Source: Lachnospiraceae bacterium (GTDB lineage: Bacteria > Bacillota > Clostridia > Lachnospirales > Lachnospiraceae). From it: 18,570 nt of DNA. The notes under the pieces are model-generated. The model saw nothing but the letters and a program-made list of their open reading frames with translations. It was not told the DNA's origin and searched no databases. The stretch lies in contig JAHZFJ010000048.1 of assembly GCA_019421365.1 (NCBI GenBank), positions 1-18,570 of the forward strand, read 5' to 3'. This document shows, in pieces, positions 6,885 through 15,918 of the stretch. The stretch's first letter is position 1; every line of letters starts with the position of its first letter. Made by a program: the position numbers and the translations under genes.

Positions 6885-7619
6885 TTATTTTACCGTAACT
6901 TGGCTAACATTGTCAATATTAGTTACTGTTAAAGTTGTATTATTAATTTTTGTTTTTTGAGGTAATTCAAATATCAATACTGCATTCTTTGATTTCCCCG
7001 CAGCAATCGTTGAACTAAAATACTGAATATCATTAGAAACAATTGATAAAATCGGATAATATACTTCATCTCCAACCTTCAATTCATAAGATATTCCCGA
7101 ACGAACCAGGTTAACTGTTTGCTTTTTCTTGCTATTGTTTTTAATATTGAATTCTAATATTACCAATTGATTTCCTGATTTTGCTTCAACATTAAAAGCT
7201 TGCTCACTATAGTCTCCTGAGTAGCTCGATGTAGTTGTAAACTTTTTAAAATCTACTGTTAGATTTTTATTCTGATAGATATCCGACAATTCACTATATG
7301 TTTCCTTTGTATCTTCTTGTTTCTTAGCATTGTCATTATTAATAACTTTGTCATTATTAATAGTATCTTCTTTCTTATTTACGCTAGCAGTTTGTACCAT
7401 TTGTACGGGTTCTGCTACCACATTATTGTCAGATGATGGTCTTTGATATGGATATACCAATCCATCACTGTAATACTTATCAAACTTTAATACACTTCCC
7501 GCTATGTACTGTGCAACTATTGCATTATTCTCATCTTTTAATGTTTTCGTACTTGAACACGCTGATAAGAGCATTATTGATACCGACATAATCGCAAGTA
7601 AACAGATTTTCTTCTTCAT
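6885..7619 (-). CDS. Exported lipoprotein with C-terminal Ig-like (DUF4352-type) domain
   Basis: A 244-residue lipoprotein. The signal peptide ends in LLSAC with the lipidated cysteine at residue 21. A low-complexity Asn/Lys/Asp/Thr region (about 75-105) links to a beta-rich C-terminal domain with the DUF4352-like pattern: NQLVILEFNIKNNSKKKQTV, a middle VGDEVYYPI strand, then an AAGKSKNAVLIFELP ending. Such domains are extracellular and generally of unknown function. I start at the ATG at 7617-7619, preceded by GGAGGAG; an in-frame ATG 14 codons upstream lacks a ribosome site. It has its own promoter candidate and lies downstream of the two-component genes' terminator, so it is a separate unit. 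Confidence 0.78.
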   Translation of the reverse strand: MKKKICLLAIMSVSIMLLSACSSTKTLKDENNAIVAQYIAGSVLKFDKYYSDGLVYPYQRPSSDNNVVAEPVQMVQTASVNKKEDTINNDKVINNDNAKKQEDTKETYSELSDIYQNKNLTVDFKKFTTTSSYSGDYSEQAFNVEAKSGNQLVILEFNIKNNSKKKQTVNLVRSGISYELKVGDEVYYPILSIVSNDIQYFSSTIAAGKSKNAVLIFELPQKTKINNTTLTVTNIDNVSQVTVK

Positions 7620-7750
7620 TGCGTCTCCTCCATCTCTATCTATTGTAACTATAGATTTCATTTAATCTTCGTAAGTATCTTGTTACTACTCCTATCCCCA
7701 AAATAAAGAATAAATGAATAGAAACAATATCATTACTTTATATTATTACT

Positions 7751-7779
7751 ATATTAACAAGTTATGAGAGAAATTTCAA
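7751..7779 (-). promoter_or_regulatory. Sigma-A promoter of the Ig-like lipoprotein gene
   Basis: On the minus strand TTGAAA (7774-7779), a 17-bp spacer and TAATAT (7751-7756), with TG one base before the -10 (extended -10). It lies about 130 bp upstream of the start codon, leaving a leader of roughly 125 nt. Confidence 0.6.
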
Positions 7780-7811
7780 TGCATTGTTTTACCTATTTTT
7801 TCTTTTATAGA

Positions 7812-7898
7812 CAAAAAAACAATCTAATGATTCCTCATGTATTAACTATTGATTTTATATCATAATTAATACATAAGGAACTTAAATTGTCTTTTTTT
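7812..7898 (-). terminator. Long imperfect inverted repeat, terminator of the two-component operon
   Basis: Arms of about 33 bases face each other around a 20-nt centre. The inner 9 bp are perfect (7837-7845 with 7866-7874), extending through AGGAA/TTCCT with one mismatch to AATTGT and outer seven-base A and T runs. It starts about 30 bp after the kinase stop. The minus-strand copy ends in TTTTTTT, so it should terminate the kinase transcript. Its symmetry would also allow termination on the plus strand. Confidence 0.7.
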
Positions 7899-7928
7899 AT
7901 AATTATTGCTCTTTTATATCTTCTTACC

Positions 7929-9491
7929 TTAGATCTTCGTATCTAATTCAAACCAGAACTCCACACCGTTTTGATGATTAATAACGCCACACTCTTTATT
8001 ATGGGATGCCATAATAGCTTTTACAATAGATAATCCGATTCCATTACCACCATATTCTCTCGTTCTAGCTTTATCTACTTTATAGAACTTAATCCATATC
8101 TTATCTATATCTTCTTCTGGTATAGGATCACCTGTATTAAATACCGAAACACGTATACAATCTTGTTTCTGATGTAACTTAATTTCAATCACCTTATCAT
8201 AAGCAATATGATTCAATGCATTGCTTACGTAGTTCGTTATTACTTCTTCTATCATATATTCATCTGCCCATACATCAATTGGGTCAGTCTCATTGAATAA
8301 TACTTTAGCTTCTTTCTTCTGTGCTAAGATATTTGTTGAGTTAATAACTCCATTAATAAGTGCAACTATATCAAAACGTTCAATAGTGGCTTGATTTTTA
8401 CCAAATTCAATTTGATTTAAGCTTAGTAGACGTTTTACCATCACATTCATCTTAGACGCTTCATCAATGATTACTTCACAGTAGAAGTTACGGCTTTCTT
8501 CATCATCGTTTATATTGTCTAATAAACCTTCCGCGTATCCCTGAATTAGTGCAATCGGTGTTTTCAATTCATGTGTTACATTAGATAAGAATTCTTTTCT
8601 CATCTCATCAATTTGGATTTTACTTTGGATATCAGACTTCAGCTCATTGTTAGCACTCTTTAATTCCGAAATCGTCTGTTCTAATTTTTCTGACAACGTG
8701 TTAATACTCGTACCTAGCTCTCCTATTTCATCCTGTGTGTTAACTGAATATTTCACATCAAAATCTAAATTAGCCATCTTCTTAGCGATTCCCGACAACT
8801 GATGAATGGGTTTTGTTATAGAATTACTAACAAATAGCGCTATTAAAACTCCTAAAAGTGCACCTATAACACCTACATATGCAAGGAATTTATTTGCAAT
8901 AAGAACACTCTCTTGTATACTCTCAAAGTTGGAACGTAGATAAACATAATATCCATTTTCTAGGGAACCAAACAATTCAATGTAATATGACTCCATTCTT
9001 TCATCATAAACTTTGTATATTCCATAATTCTTTGTTCCTGACAGTTTTCTCATTACACTACCTTTGGTATTTTGTCCAAATAGGTAGGTCTCTACACGAC
9101 TTGATAACTGTTCCCTTTGTTGATCAATGATACTTTGACTCACCGGATAATCTGTTGGAAAATTTACTGTTGTCTGTCCGAAAATATTTACTGAATACTT
9201 AATATCATTGCTAAACACATATATATTAATATTGTTATTTGTTCCTAACCTCTCTAACGACAGATTTTTCGTATCTAAAATCTCTGTATCATCTAAATTA
9301 TCTTTTGTCTTCTCTTCAACTGTTTTATAAATCATCTGAACCTTATTATACGTATCTTCTAACTTCTTGACCTTATTATATTGATAAAAATCTGCCAAAA
9401 AGGTTTTATTCATTCCCCAACAAAGTAAGACAACCGCAATAACTAGAATGGTGATAAGACCTGTAATCTTGAACTTTATTGAATGTTTCAT
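7929..9491 (-). CDS. Two-component sensor histidine kinase
   Basis: A 520-residue membrane kinase that autophosphorylates and passes phosphate to the regulator encoded just upstream. A membrane segment at about 9-27 and another at about 202-222 flank a ~170-residue outside sensor domain with no family I recognise. A HAMP linker (about 223-275) and a coiled-coil-like stretch (265-295) follow. The phosphoacceptor His307 is in FLSNVTHELKTPIALIQGYA. The ATPase domain has the N-box (ITNYVSNALNH, N420/N424) and the GGNGIGLSIVK lid motif near the end. The ATG overlaps the regulator stop by four bases (ATGA), indicating translational coupling. The signal sensed is unknown. Confidence 0.95.
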   Translation of the reverse strand: MKHSIKFKITGLITILVIAVVLLCWGMNKTFLADFYQYNKVKKLEDTYNKVQMIYKTVEEKTKDNLDDTEILDTKNLSLERLGTNNNINIYVFSNDIKYSVNIFGQTTVNFPTDYPVSQSIIDQQREQLSSRVETYLFGQNTKGSVMRKLSGTKNYGIYKVYDERMESYYIELFGSLENGYYVYLRSNFESIQESVLIANKFLAYVGVIGALLGVLIALFVSNSITKPIHQLSGIAKKMANLDFDVKYSVNTQDEIGELGTSINTLSEKLEQTISELKSANNELKSDIQSKIQIDEMRKEFLSNVTHELKTPIALIQGYAEGLLDNINDDEESRNFYCEVIIDEASKMNVMVKRLLSLNQIEFGKNQATIERFDIVALINGVINSTNILAQKKEAKVLFNETDPIDVWADEYMIEEVITNYVSNALNHIAYDKVIEIKLHQKQDCIRVSVFNTGDPIPEEDIDKIWIKFYKVDKARTREYGGNGIGLSIVKAIMASHNKECGVINHQNGVEFWFELDTKI

Positions 9492-10162
9492 TCACTCACC
9501 TCTAATTTATAACCCATTCCCCAAATTGTTTTAATATAATCCCCCTTATCTCCTAATTTGCTTCTTAATTTCTTTACATGAGTATCAATCGTTCTAGCAT
9601 CTCCAAAATAATCATAGTTCCAAACATTATTGAGTATCTTTTCTCTTGATAAAGCAACACCTTTATTCTTAACAAAGTATGTTAAGAGTTCGAACTCTTT
9701 ATAACTCAAATCAACTGGCTCACCATCAATCTTTACTAGATGGGCTTCTAAGTCAAGCAAAATCCCTCCGATAGATAAAACATCTTCTACCACATTAGCA
9801 CGTCTTAATATGGCTTCTACCCTTGCTACAAGTATCTTTGGACTAAATGGCTTAGATATATATTCATCAACTCCTAATTCAAATCCAAGTAACTCATCTT
9901 TTTCGTCACTCTTAGCTGTAAGCATAATAATCGGCACTTTAGAGTACTGACGAATCTCGCGGCATACCTGCCAGCCGTCCATCTTAGGCATCATAACATC
10001 AAGAATAATAAGAGCTATATTCTTGTTTTGAAAGAATAAGTCAACTGCTTGCTCTCCATTTTCTGCTTCTATAACTTCATAACCTTTTTTGGTGAGAAAA
10101 TCACCAACTAGCTTTCTCATTCTACTTTCATCATCAACGACAAGTATTTTTAAATTTTCCAT
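9488..10162 (-). CDS. OmpR/PhoB-family response regulator
   Basis: A 224-residue DNA-binding regulator. The receiver domain shows the acidic pair D10/D11 (VVDDE), phosphoacceptor D55 (LDVMMP), T82 (MLTAK) and K104 (SKPFSP). The C-terminal winged helix contains VDLSYKEFELLTYFVKNKG and DARTIDTHVKKLRSKLGDKG, as in PhoB-type proteins. I start at the ATG at 10160-10162, which has GGGAGG seven bases upstream; the in-frame ATG 15 codons earlier has no such site. It is first in the operon with the sensor kinase. The regulon is unknown; neighbouring envelope lipoproteins are possible targets. Confidence 0.95.
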   Translation of the reverse strand: MENLKILVVDDESRMRKLVGDFLTKKGYEVIEAENGEQAVDLFFQNKNIALIILDVMMPKMDGWQVCREIRQYSKVPIIMLTAKSDEKDELLGFELGVDEYISKPFSPKILVARVEAILRRANVVEDVLSIGGILLDLEAHLVKIDGEPVDLSYKEFELLTYFVKNKGVALSREKILNNVWNYDYFGDARTIDTHVKKLRSKLGDKGDYIKTIWGMGYKLEVSE

Positions 10163-10388
10163 ACAAACCTCCCTATATGTATCACATGAAATTGCTTTTG
10201 TGAACACATATCCTTTCTAACAAATTCATTACTATTTCACTTTGCTCATTTGTATTTTATCAAATGAACCTACAGAGATGAAGTACACATTATTGTTACC
10301 CTCTTTATCTTATAATAGCAAAATTTTATGTATAATATGTGAAATTATTAGTTTATTTCATTATAATTGATAAGAGCAATAAAATCAA
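10163..10388 (-). other. Intergenic region upstream of the response-regulator gene
   Basis: No gene is seen. It must hold the promoter of the two-component operon. The best candidate is an extended -10, TGC-TATTAT, at 10312-10320 on the minus strand, with no convincing -35. That would give a leader of about 145 nt. No clear dyad operator was found. Confidence 0.35.
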
Positions 10389-10426
10389 AAAGAAGATGTA
10401 CCGAATCAAACAAGTACATCTTCTTT
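10387..10426 (-). terminator. Rho-independent terminator of the cyclophilin gene
   Basis: A perfect 13-bp stem, AAAGAAGATGTAC (10389-10401) with GTACATCTTCTTT (10414-10426), encloses a 12-nt loop. On the minus strand it ends in TTTTTGATTTTATTG. It is about 37 bp after the cyclophilin stop. Confidence 0.85.
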
Positions 10427-10462
10427 CTATTTACAATTTCCTTCATCAAGTAATAACAATTA

Positions 10463-11230
10463 TTACTTATACTCTGATATCTTGATTGTTTCGATAATTA
10501 CATCGTTAGCTGGAATACCATTTTGTTCATCAGTTTTTTCTACATTCGCTATTGCATCTAGTACATCATAACTTGCATCGTCATAGATTTGTCCAAATAC
10601 AGTATGTGCTTCGAACAGCCAAGGAGTTCCGCCTTGCTCCATATAAAGCTTTGCTTGTTCATCACCAAGGTCCATACCATAAGCAGCTTTCATAAATGTC
10701 TTAAAAGAGTCCAGGTATGTTTCTCCTAATTCATATCCATTATACGTTAATGCTTGTTCAACTTCTTCTTGTACAAAAGGATTTGCTTGTACAATGAAGA
10801 ATTGACTTCCATTTGTATTGCTACCAGCATTAGCCATACATAATGCTCCTCTTAAAGGAAGTAAATCATCTGAGAATTCATCTTCAAAATTCTCTCCCCA
10901 GATACTTTCTCCACCCATTCCTGTACCTTCAGGATCTCCACCTTGAATCATGAAATCACTGATAATCCTATGAAATGTTAGTCCATCGTAATATCCTTCT
11001 TTTGCATGTGTTACAAAGTTCTCTACTGCTTTAGGTGCTTTATCACCGAAGAATTTAACTTTGATAGAACCAAAGTCCTTAACAACGATTTCTGCCACTG
11101 TGTCTCCAGCTTTAGGTGCATCTAATTGCCCCCCTGAAGAAGTTGCTACATTATTATCTTTCTTAGAACAACCTGCTAAAGCCATTGTAGCAACTAGCAA
11201 CAGTGCCATATATTTTGTTATTTTTCTCAT
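10463..11230 (-). CDS. Lipoprotein peptidyl-prolyl cis-trans isomerase, cyclophilin type
   Basis: A 255-residue exported foldase that speeds proline isomerisation in proteins outside the membrane. The lipoprotein signal ends ALAGC with lipidated Cys21. The cyclophilin domain (from about residue 43) carries R88 (FHRII), F93/M94/Q96 (DFMIQGG), MANAGSNTNGSQFFI with Q143 and F144/F145, and the His of EAHTVFGQI, so the active site looks intact. A ~60-residue insertion (about 152-210, rich in acidic residues) separates the QFFI and HTVFG motifs, longer than in classical cyclophilins but seen in some clostridial lipoprotein forms. The ribosome site AAGGAG lies about 11 bases before the ATG. It is a single-gene unit. 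Confidence 0.93.
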   Translation of the reverse strand: MRKITKYMALLLVATMALAGCSKKDNNVATSSGGQLDAPKAGDTVAEIVVKDFGSIKVKFFGDKAPKAVENFVTHAKEGYYDGLTFHRIISDFMIQGGDPEGTGMGGESIWGENFEDEFSDDLLPLRGALCMANAGSNTNGSQFFIVQANPFVQEEVEQALTYNGYELGETYLDSFKTFMKAAYGMDLGDEQAKLYMEQGGTPWLFEAHTVFGQIYDDASYDVLDAIANVEKTDEQNGIPANDVIIETIKISEYK

Positions 11231-11395
11231 ATAAAAACTTACTCCTTTCTATTATCTGGAGATTTTGTATGTAACAGAATCCTCCAATTACTTTCCTTAC
11301 TAGTGTATAGTCATACTTTTCTATTCTAATACAATAAGTAATTTGTTGCAATATATTTCACTTTATTCACACAAAAAACACAATTACAATAAATA

Positions 11396-11440
11396 ATGCT
11401 ATATAACATAACTCTCTTTCAAGTTATTATTATATAGCAT
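11396..11440 (-). terminator. Terminator-like hairpin after the LacI-family gene
   Basis: ATGCTATATAACATAACT (11396-11413) pairs with 11422-11440 over about 18 bp with one bulge and an 8-nt loop. It begins just after the regulator stop codon. The T-tract after it on the minus strand is weak (TATTTATTG), so termination may be partial. Confidence 0.65.
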
Positions 11441-11447
11441 GCTCTAA

Positions 11448-12476
11448 TTAAATCATCTTTGTCGATTGCCCAATGATCAATTCACCTGGAAATACACACA
11501 TCTGATGATCTGCTTTTTTCTTAATTACGTCAAATAATATAGTAACTGCTTCCTTAGCTATCTCATCAACAGGCTGCCTTATTGTTGTAATTGTTGGATT
11601 ATAGTAGGATGCAATATCAAGACCATCAAATCCAGCAACAGAGTAGTCATCAGGTACTGATTTACCAGCGTTCAGAATCGCCTTACTTGCACCTATTGCG
11701 ATACTATCCGATATAGCAAAAACAGCTGTAAAATCTTCACCTGACTCTAATAGTTCCTTCATAACCACATAACCATTGTCCATAGTGAAGGTTTCAATGT
11801 CATCTTTCATACTTCTAACTAAATTCATATCTGGTTCAATATTATTATCCCTTAGCGCCTGTAGATATCCTTTATAACGAATAAGACCAATACTAGTATC
11901 ATCTAAACTCGTTGTTATAATAGCAATACGCTTGTGACCGATCTTACATAGATAATCAACAATCTTATAACTTTCTTTAAAGTCATCTACAGCGACAAAA
12001 GAGCATAATTCTTTGCTCCACTTTCCTGTAATTCCAACCGTACATAAAACATACGGAATATCTAGCTGAGATAACTTTTCTTCAGAATGTGTGAAAAATC
12101 CTCCTAGAAATATTATCCCACGTAACTTCTTTTCTTTCACTAATTCTAGTGCAACATCAATTTCATCGTCTCTTTCCTCAACTCTATGTAGAAGGAAAGA
12201 ATACTTTCTCTCTTGCGTTTCTTCTTCGATTACCTTAATCATCTTACTAAAGAATGGATTACTTATACCTTTAATTAATACTGCAATCATCTTTGAATTC
12301 GAACGTTTCAAATTTCGTGCACTATTATTAGGTATGTAATTGTTTTCTTTAATTATCTTCATAATCTTGGTCTTTGTCTCTTCATTGATATCTGGATGAT
12401 TATTAATCGCTCTCGATACAGTGCTGACACCTACACCACAAAGTTTTGCTACATCTTTTATTGTGATAGTACCCAT
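11448..12476 (-). CDS. LacI-family transcriptional regulator (likely maltodextrin operon repressor)
   Basis: A 342-residue DNA-binding regulator. The N-terminal helix-turn-helix reads TIKDVAKLCGVGVSTVSRAI, with hinge helix NNSARNLKR (about 52-60). The rest is a periplasmic-binding-protein-like sensor domain: IAVLIKGISNPFFSKMIKVI, then AVFAISDSIAIGASKAI, VAGFDGLDIASYYNPTITTI and a closing GELIIGQST. The ribosome site AAGGAAGG precedes the ATG. It follows malQ by 147 bp and has a good promoter of its own, though no terminator separates it from the transporter-malQ genes. Position implies control of that operon, with a maltose-type sugar as effector; that is inference. The operator-like cluster at 17638-17666 is its most plausible target. 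Confidence 0.93.
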   Translation of the reverse strand: MGTITIKDVAKLCGVGVSTVSRAINNHPDINEETKTKIMKIIKENNYIPNNSARNLKRSNSKMIAVLIKGISNPFFSKMIKVIEEETQERKYSFLLHRVEERDDEIDVALELVKEKKLRGIIFLGGFFTHSEEKLSQLDIPYVLCTVGITGKWSKELCSFVAVDDFKESYKIVDYLCKIGHKRIAIITTSLDDTSIGLIRYKGYLQALRDNNIEPDMNLVRSMKDDIETFTMDNGYVVMKELLESGEDFTAVFAISDSIAIGASKAILNAGKSVPDDYSVAGFDGLDIASYYNPTITTIRQPVDEIAKEAVTILFDVIKKKADHQMCVFPGELIIGQSTKMI

Positions 12477-12563
12477 AATATCCTTCCTTTGCTGATATTT
12501 GTATTTGGTAATTGCCTCTGCTAATTTAGGTATATTTTGTCAACTCTTCTCAGTATATCTGAA

Positions 12564-12592
12564 ATTATAGCAACAATCTTAAAAATATGCAA
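12564..12592 (-). promoter_or_regulatory. Sigma-A promoter of the LacI-family gene
   Basis: On the minus strand TTGCAT (12587-12592), a 17-bp spacer and a perfect TATAAT (12564-12569), with TG one base before it. It starts 32 bp after the malQ stop, so the regulator can be made independently of the operon upstream. The leader would be about 80 nt. Confidence 0.75.
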
Positions 12593-12623
12593 GATATTCC
12601 ATATACGCTCTACACTTCAATAT

Positions 12624-14102
12624 TTACCTGCCGTAAAGCTTGGTTATATAGCAGATTTTTTCTGCCAAATTCATATCAATATCATCTTTTTTCATTCTCC
12701 AAACCCAATTACCGCCAAGGGTAGATGGAGTATTAATACGTGCTTCTGATCCCAGTCCTAGATAATCTTGCATTGGTATGATAGCTAGATCAGCTACACT
12801 TGCCAAAGTAAACTTAATAAAATCCCAGTGAATCTCTTCAAGTTTAGAATTATGATTATTAACATATGAGGTCGCATACTCTTTATCTTCTTCACAGAGT
12901 GTATTATACCAACCTATAATTGTATCATTGTCATGTGTTCCTGTATATACGACACAATTCCTACTATAATTATGTGGCAAATAGTCACTCTCTTCTCTTG
13001 AATCAAAAGCGAATTGAATAATCTTCATTCCAGGGTATCCACAATCTGCTACTAGTTGTCTTGAAGAATCTGTAAGGAATCCCAAATCTTCTGCTATGAT
13101 ATCAACATCACCTAGTGCCCGTTTAATATGTTCAAATATATCAATGCCTGGTCCTTTTTCCCACTTACCAATAACCGCATCTTTTGCTCCGTATGGTATG
13201 GCATAATATTCATCAAATCCTCTAAAATGGTCAACTCGAACAACATCATACAACTTAAAGCAGAATGCAATTCTTCTAATCCACCATTCATAACCTGTTG
13301 ATTTGTGATATTCCCAATCATATAACGGATTGCCCCATAACTGCCCAGTAGCGGAGAAACTATCTGGTGGACAACCTGCAACAGCGATTGGTTTTCCAGC
13401 TTCATCAAACTTGAATAATTCCTTATTTGCCCAAGTATCTGCACTATCATAGGCCACATAGATAGGAATATCCCCTATTATTTTAATCCCTTTATTATTC
13501 GCATACTCCTTTAGCGAATTCCATTGCTCAAAGAACTTATATTGTATAAATTTATAGAATACGATATCATCAGCTAAGATTTCTTCATATTTCACTAACG
13601 CTTCTTGCTTACGAATACGTATGTCTTCCTCCCACTCATCGATACCTTTATCTCCAAAATAATTCTTAACAGCCATGAATAAACTATAATCATTTAACCA
13701 CGATTCATGCTCTTTACAAAATAATTCAAAATTCTCATTTGTATGCAGACGAAATCTTTCATATGCTAATTTTAATAATTGAAATCTTGAATGATAGATT
13801 TTATAGTAATCAACTTCCTCTACTCGATCACCATAAGCAACATTTTCACATTCTGTCTCGGTAAGTAATCCCTCACTAATAAGTGTTTCTAAATCTATAA
13901 AGTAAGGATTACCTGCGAATGTAGAGAACGATTGATATGGAGAATCACCATAACCCGTTGACCCAAAAGGCAACACTTGCCAATACTTCTGTCTTGCCTT
14001 TTCTAAGAAATCTACAAATGCATATGCTTCTTTAGAAAAAGTACCAATCCCATATGCTGATGGCAAAGAGGTAATCGGTAGTAAAATTCCACTTGCTCTC
14101 AT
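12624..14102 (-). CDS. malQ: 4-alpha-glucanotransferase (amylomaltase, GH77)
   Basis: A 492-residue cytoplasmic enzyme that transfers glucan segments between maltodextrins, releasing glucose and longer chains. Catalytic positions are intact: nucleophile D291 in VRVDHFRGF, acid/base E338 in IIAEDLG and transition-state D391 in GTHDND, almost the same numbering as Thermus amylomaltase. Other family marks are the N-terminal RASGILLPITSLPS, DSPYQSFSTFAGNPYFIDL and the end motif RINTPSTLGGNWVWRM. Length is usual for the short bacterial type. I start at the ATG at 14100-14102, nine bases after GAGAGG; the ATG three codons earlier directly abuts that site. It sits 60 bp after the MalG-like permease gene in the same direction, which is the main reason to call the transporter a maltodextrin importer. 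Confidence 0.96.
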   Translation of the reverse strand: MRASGILLPITSLPSAYGIGTFSKEAYAFVDFLEKARQKYWQVLPFGSTGYGDSPYQSFSTFAGNPYFIDLETLISEGLLTETECENVAYGDRVEEVDYYKIYHSRFQLLKLAYERFRLHTNENFELFCKEHESWLNDYSLFMAVKNYFGDKGIDEWEEDIRIRKQEALVKYEEILADDIVFYKFIQYKFFEQWNSLKEYANNKGIKIIGDIPIYVAYDSADTWANKELFKFDEAGKPIAVAGCPPDSFSATGQLWGNPLYDWEYHKSTGYEWWIRRIAFCFKLYDVVRVDHFRGFDEYYAIPYGAKDAVIGKWEKGPGIDIFEHIKRALGDVDIIAEDLGFLTDSSRQLVADCGYPGMKIIQFAFDSREESDYLPHNYSRNCVVYTGTHDNDTIIGWYNTLCEEDKEYATSYVNNHNSKLEEIHWDFIKFTLASVADLAIIPMQDYLGLGSEARINTPSTLGGNWVWRMKKDDIDMNLAEKICYITKLYGR

Positions 14103-14161
14103 TAACGTCATCCTCTCAATACTACATTTTTACTTATAACTGTTCAGCCATTAGGTATTGA

Positions 14162-14998
14162 TTAACCTTTTACTGCTCCACTTGTTACACCTTCAATAAT
14201 ATGTTTTTGACATACTAGATAAAACACAACAATCGGTATAATTGCTAATACTAGCATAGCCATCATTGCACCCATATCGATTGAACCGTACCCACCTTTA
14301 AGATACTGAATTGCAATAGGAATCGTCTTATAGTCTGAACCGATTACAAGGTATGGTAGTAGATAATCGTTCCAAATCCACATTACATTAAGGATTGCTA
14401 CTGTTACTGAAATTGGTTTTAGTATCGGTAATACCACGAAGAAATACGTACGAATCGGATTGCAACCGTCCATCATAGCCGCTTCTTCTATCTCAATTGG
14501 AACCGATTTAACAAAACCACAGAACATGAATACAGAAAGCCCCGCACCAAATCCGACATATATAACGATAATACCAACTGGATTATCTAAACTTAAAACG
14601 TTAGCTACTTTAGTCATTGTAAACATAACCATTTGGAAAGGTACGATCATAGAGAATACGAATAAATAGTAAAGTAAATTAGAAAATCTACTCTTAACTC
14701 TAGTAATATACCATGCCGTCATAGCTGTTAATAAAACAATAAATCCTACCGAAAATACAGTTATAAATAGCGACCAACCTGTAGCACTTAAGAAGTTTGT
14801 TTTTTCTATACCACTTGTATAGTTCTCAAAATTAACGAATGTTTGTTTATTAGGGAATGCAAATGGCGCATCACTAATAAAGAACTTCCCTTTAAAAGAG
14901 TTCATTAATACAATAAAAATTGGTGCTAAGAAAGCAATTGCTAATATTATAAGAATGACAAAAATGACTACGTCTGATGTTTTACGTTTCGCTTTCAT
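14162..14998 (-). CDS. Maltodextrin-type ABC transporter permease, MalG-like
   Basis: A 278-residue membrane permease with several hydrophobic segments, the first at about 10-32. The EAA loop at 172-180 (EAAMMDGCN) leads into TYFFVVLPILKP, and the C-terminus ends GVTSGAVKG, as typical MalG proteins do. Its ATG overlaps the stop of the MalF-like gene by one base (TAATG), which implies translational coupling and equal amounts of the two permeases. The next gene is malQ. No ATPase is encoded beside it. Maltodextrin as substrate is inferred from context. Confidence 0.94.
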   Translation of the reverse strand: MKAKRKTSDVVIFVILIILAIAFLAPIFIVLMNSFKGKFFISDAPFAFPNKQTFVNFENYTSGIEKTNFLSATGWSLFITVFSVGFIVLLTAMTAWYITRVKSRFSNLLYYLFVFSMIVPFQMVMFTMTKVANVLSLDNPVGIIVIYVGFGAGLSVFMFCGFVKSVPIEIEEAAMMDGCNPIRTYFFVVLPILKPISVTVAILNVMWIWNDYLLPYLVIGSDYKTIPIAIQYLKGGYGSIDMGAMMAMLVLAIIPIVVFYLVCQKHIIEGVTSGAVKG

Positions 14999-15840
14999 TA
15001 GTTCTCAACCTCCTTCTTTCTAGTTGCTCTTAATTGAATTAATGCAATGGCAACAACAAGGATAAAGAAGATTACTGCTTTTGCCTGACCTACACCTTCA
15101 TAACCTACTTTACCATAGAATGTATTATAGATATCAAGAGCTAACATCGCTGTTTTCTTTGATGGTGCTCCCGCTGTCAATGCAAGGTTTTGATCAAACA
15201 ATTTAAATGAATTTGATAATGTAAGGAATAAACATATAGTTATAGAAGGCATTATTAATGGAATCGTAACGTTTTTAAGAATTTGTTTTTTATTCGCTCC
15301 ATCAATTTTAGATGCCTCTATAAGATCTTTTGGAATATTTTGAATTCCCGCAATATAGATGATCATCATATAACCAATTAACTGCCAATTCATTAAGATG
15401 ACAAGTCCCCAGAATCCATATTTGGGTGCAAATGTTAATGTTACTCCGAATTTATATAGAATTCCGTTTAAGATCAACTGCCAGATATAACCTAATACAA
15501 TACCACCAATTAAGTTTGGCATGAAGAATACAGTACGGAATAAGTTAGTCCCTCTCTTTCCTCTTGTTAACAATGACGCTAACGTGAAGGCAAATATATT
15601 TACTGTTATTACTGATACTACGGTAAATGCTGCTGTAAATACCAATGCATTTAAAAAATCTTTATTCTGGAATGCCGCTACATAGTTGCTTAAACCTACC
15701 CATTTTGCATCATTTACTGTTCGAAATTCAGTGAATGATAGATAAATACCCATAACAAACGGTATTATAAATGCTATAGTAAATGCTATTAGTGTGGGTA
15801 ATGCAAAAATCGGAAAGTATTTTTTCAAATTTTTGTGCAT
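14998..15840 (-). CDS. Maltodextrin-type ABC transporter permease, MalF-like
   Basis: A 280-residue membrane permease, partner of the MalG-like protein. Membrane segments begin at about residues 9-34. The EAA-type loop is at 175-181 (EASKIDG), followed by ILKNVTIPLIMPS; the second alanine is replaced by serine, a common variant. It lacks the large extracytoplasmic loop of E. coli MalF, as usual in Gram-positive CUT1 systems. The ribosome site GGAGAGAGG lies just before the ATG. A stable hairpin in the 181-bp gap separates it from the binding-protein gene. Confidence 0.94.
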   Translation of the reverse strand: MHKNLKKYFPIFALPTLIAFTIAFIIPFVMGIYLSFTEFRTVNDAKWVGLSNYVAAFQNKDFLNALVFTAAFTVVSVITVNIFAFTLASLLTRGKRGTNLFRTVFFMPNLIGGIVLGYIWQLILNGILYKFGVTLTFAPKYGFWGLVILMNWQLIGYMMIIYIAGIQNIPKDLIEASKIDGANKKQILKNVTIPLIMPSITICLFLTLSNSFKLFDQNLALTAGAPSKKTAMLALDIYNTFYGKVGYEGVGQAKAVIFFILVVAIALIQLRATRKKEVEN

Positions 15841-15918
15841 ATTCCTCTCTCCTGTCCTTTTATAATTGAAGTTATAGAATTGCCTTTTCCATTATAACTG
15901 TAGGTTACTGTTATAGAA

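Noticed and set aside
11250..11277. Short hairpin in the cyclophilin leader (GGAGGATTCTGT with ACAAAATCTCC)
   Set aside because: Has a bulge and no T-run, does not cover the ribosome site, and matches no known regulatory RNA.
13112..13459. 115-codon open frame on the minus strand within malQ
   Set aside because: Out-of-frame shadow of the well-supported malQ coding sequence.
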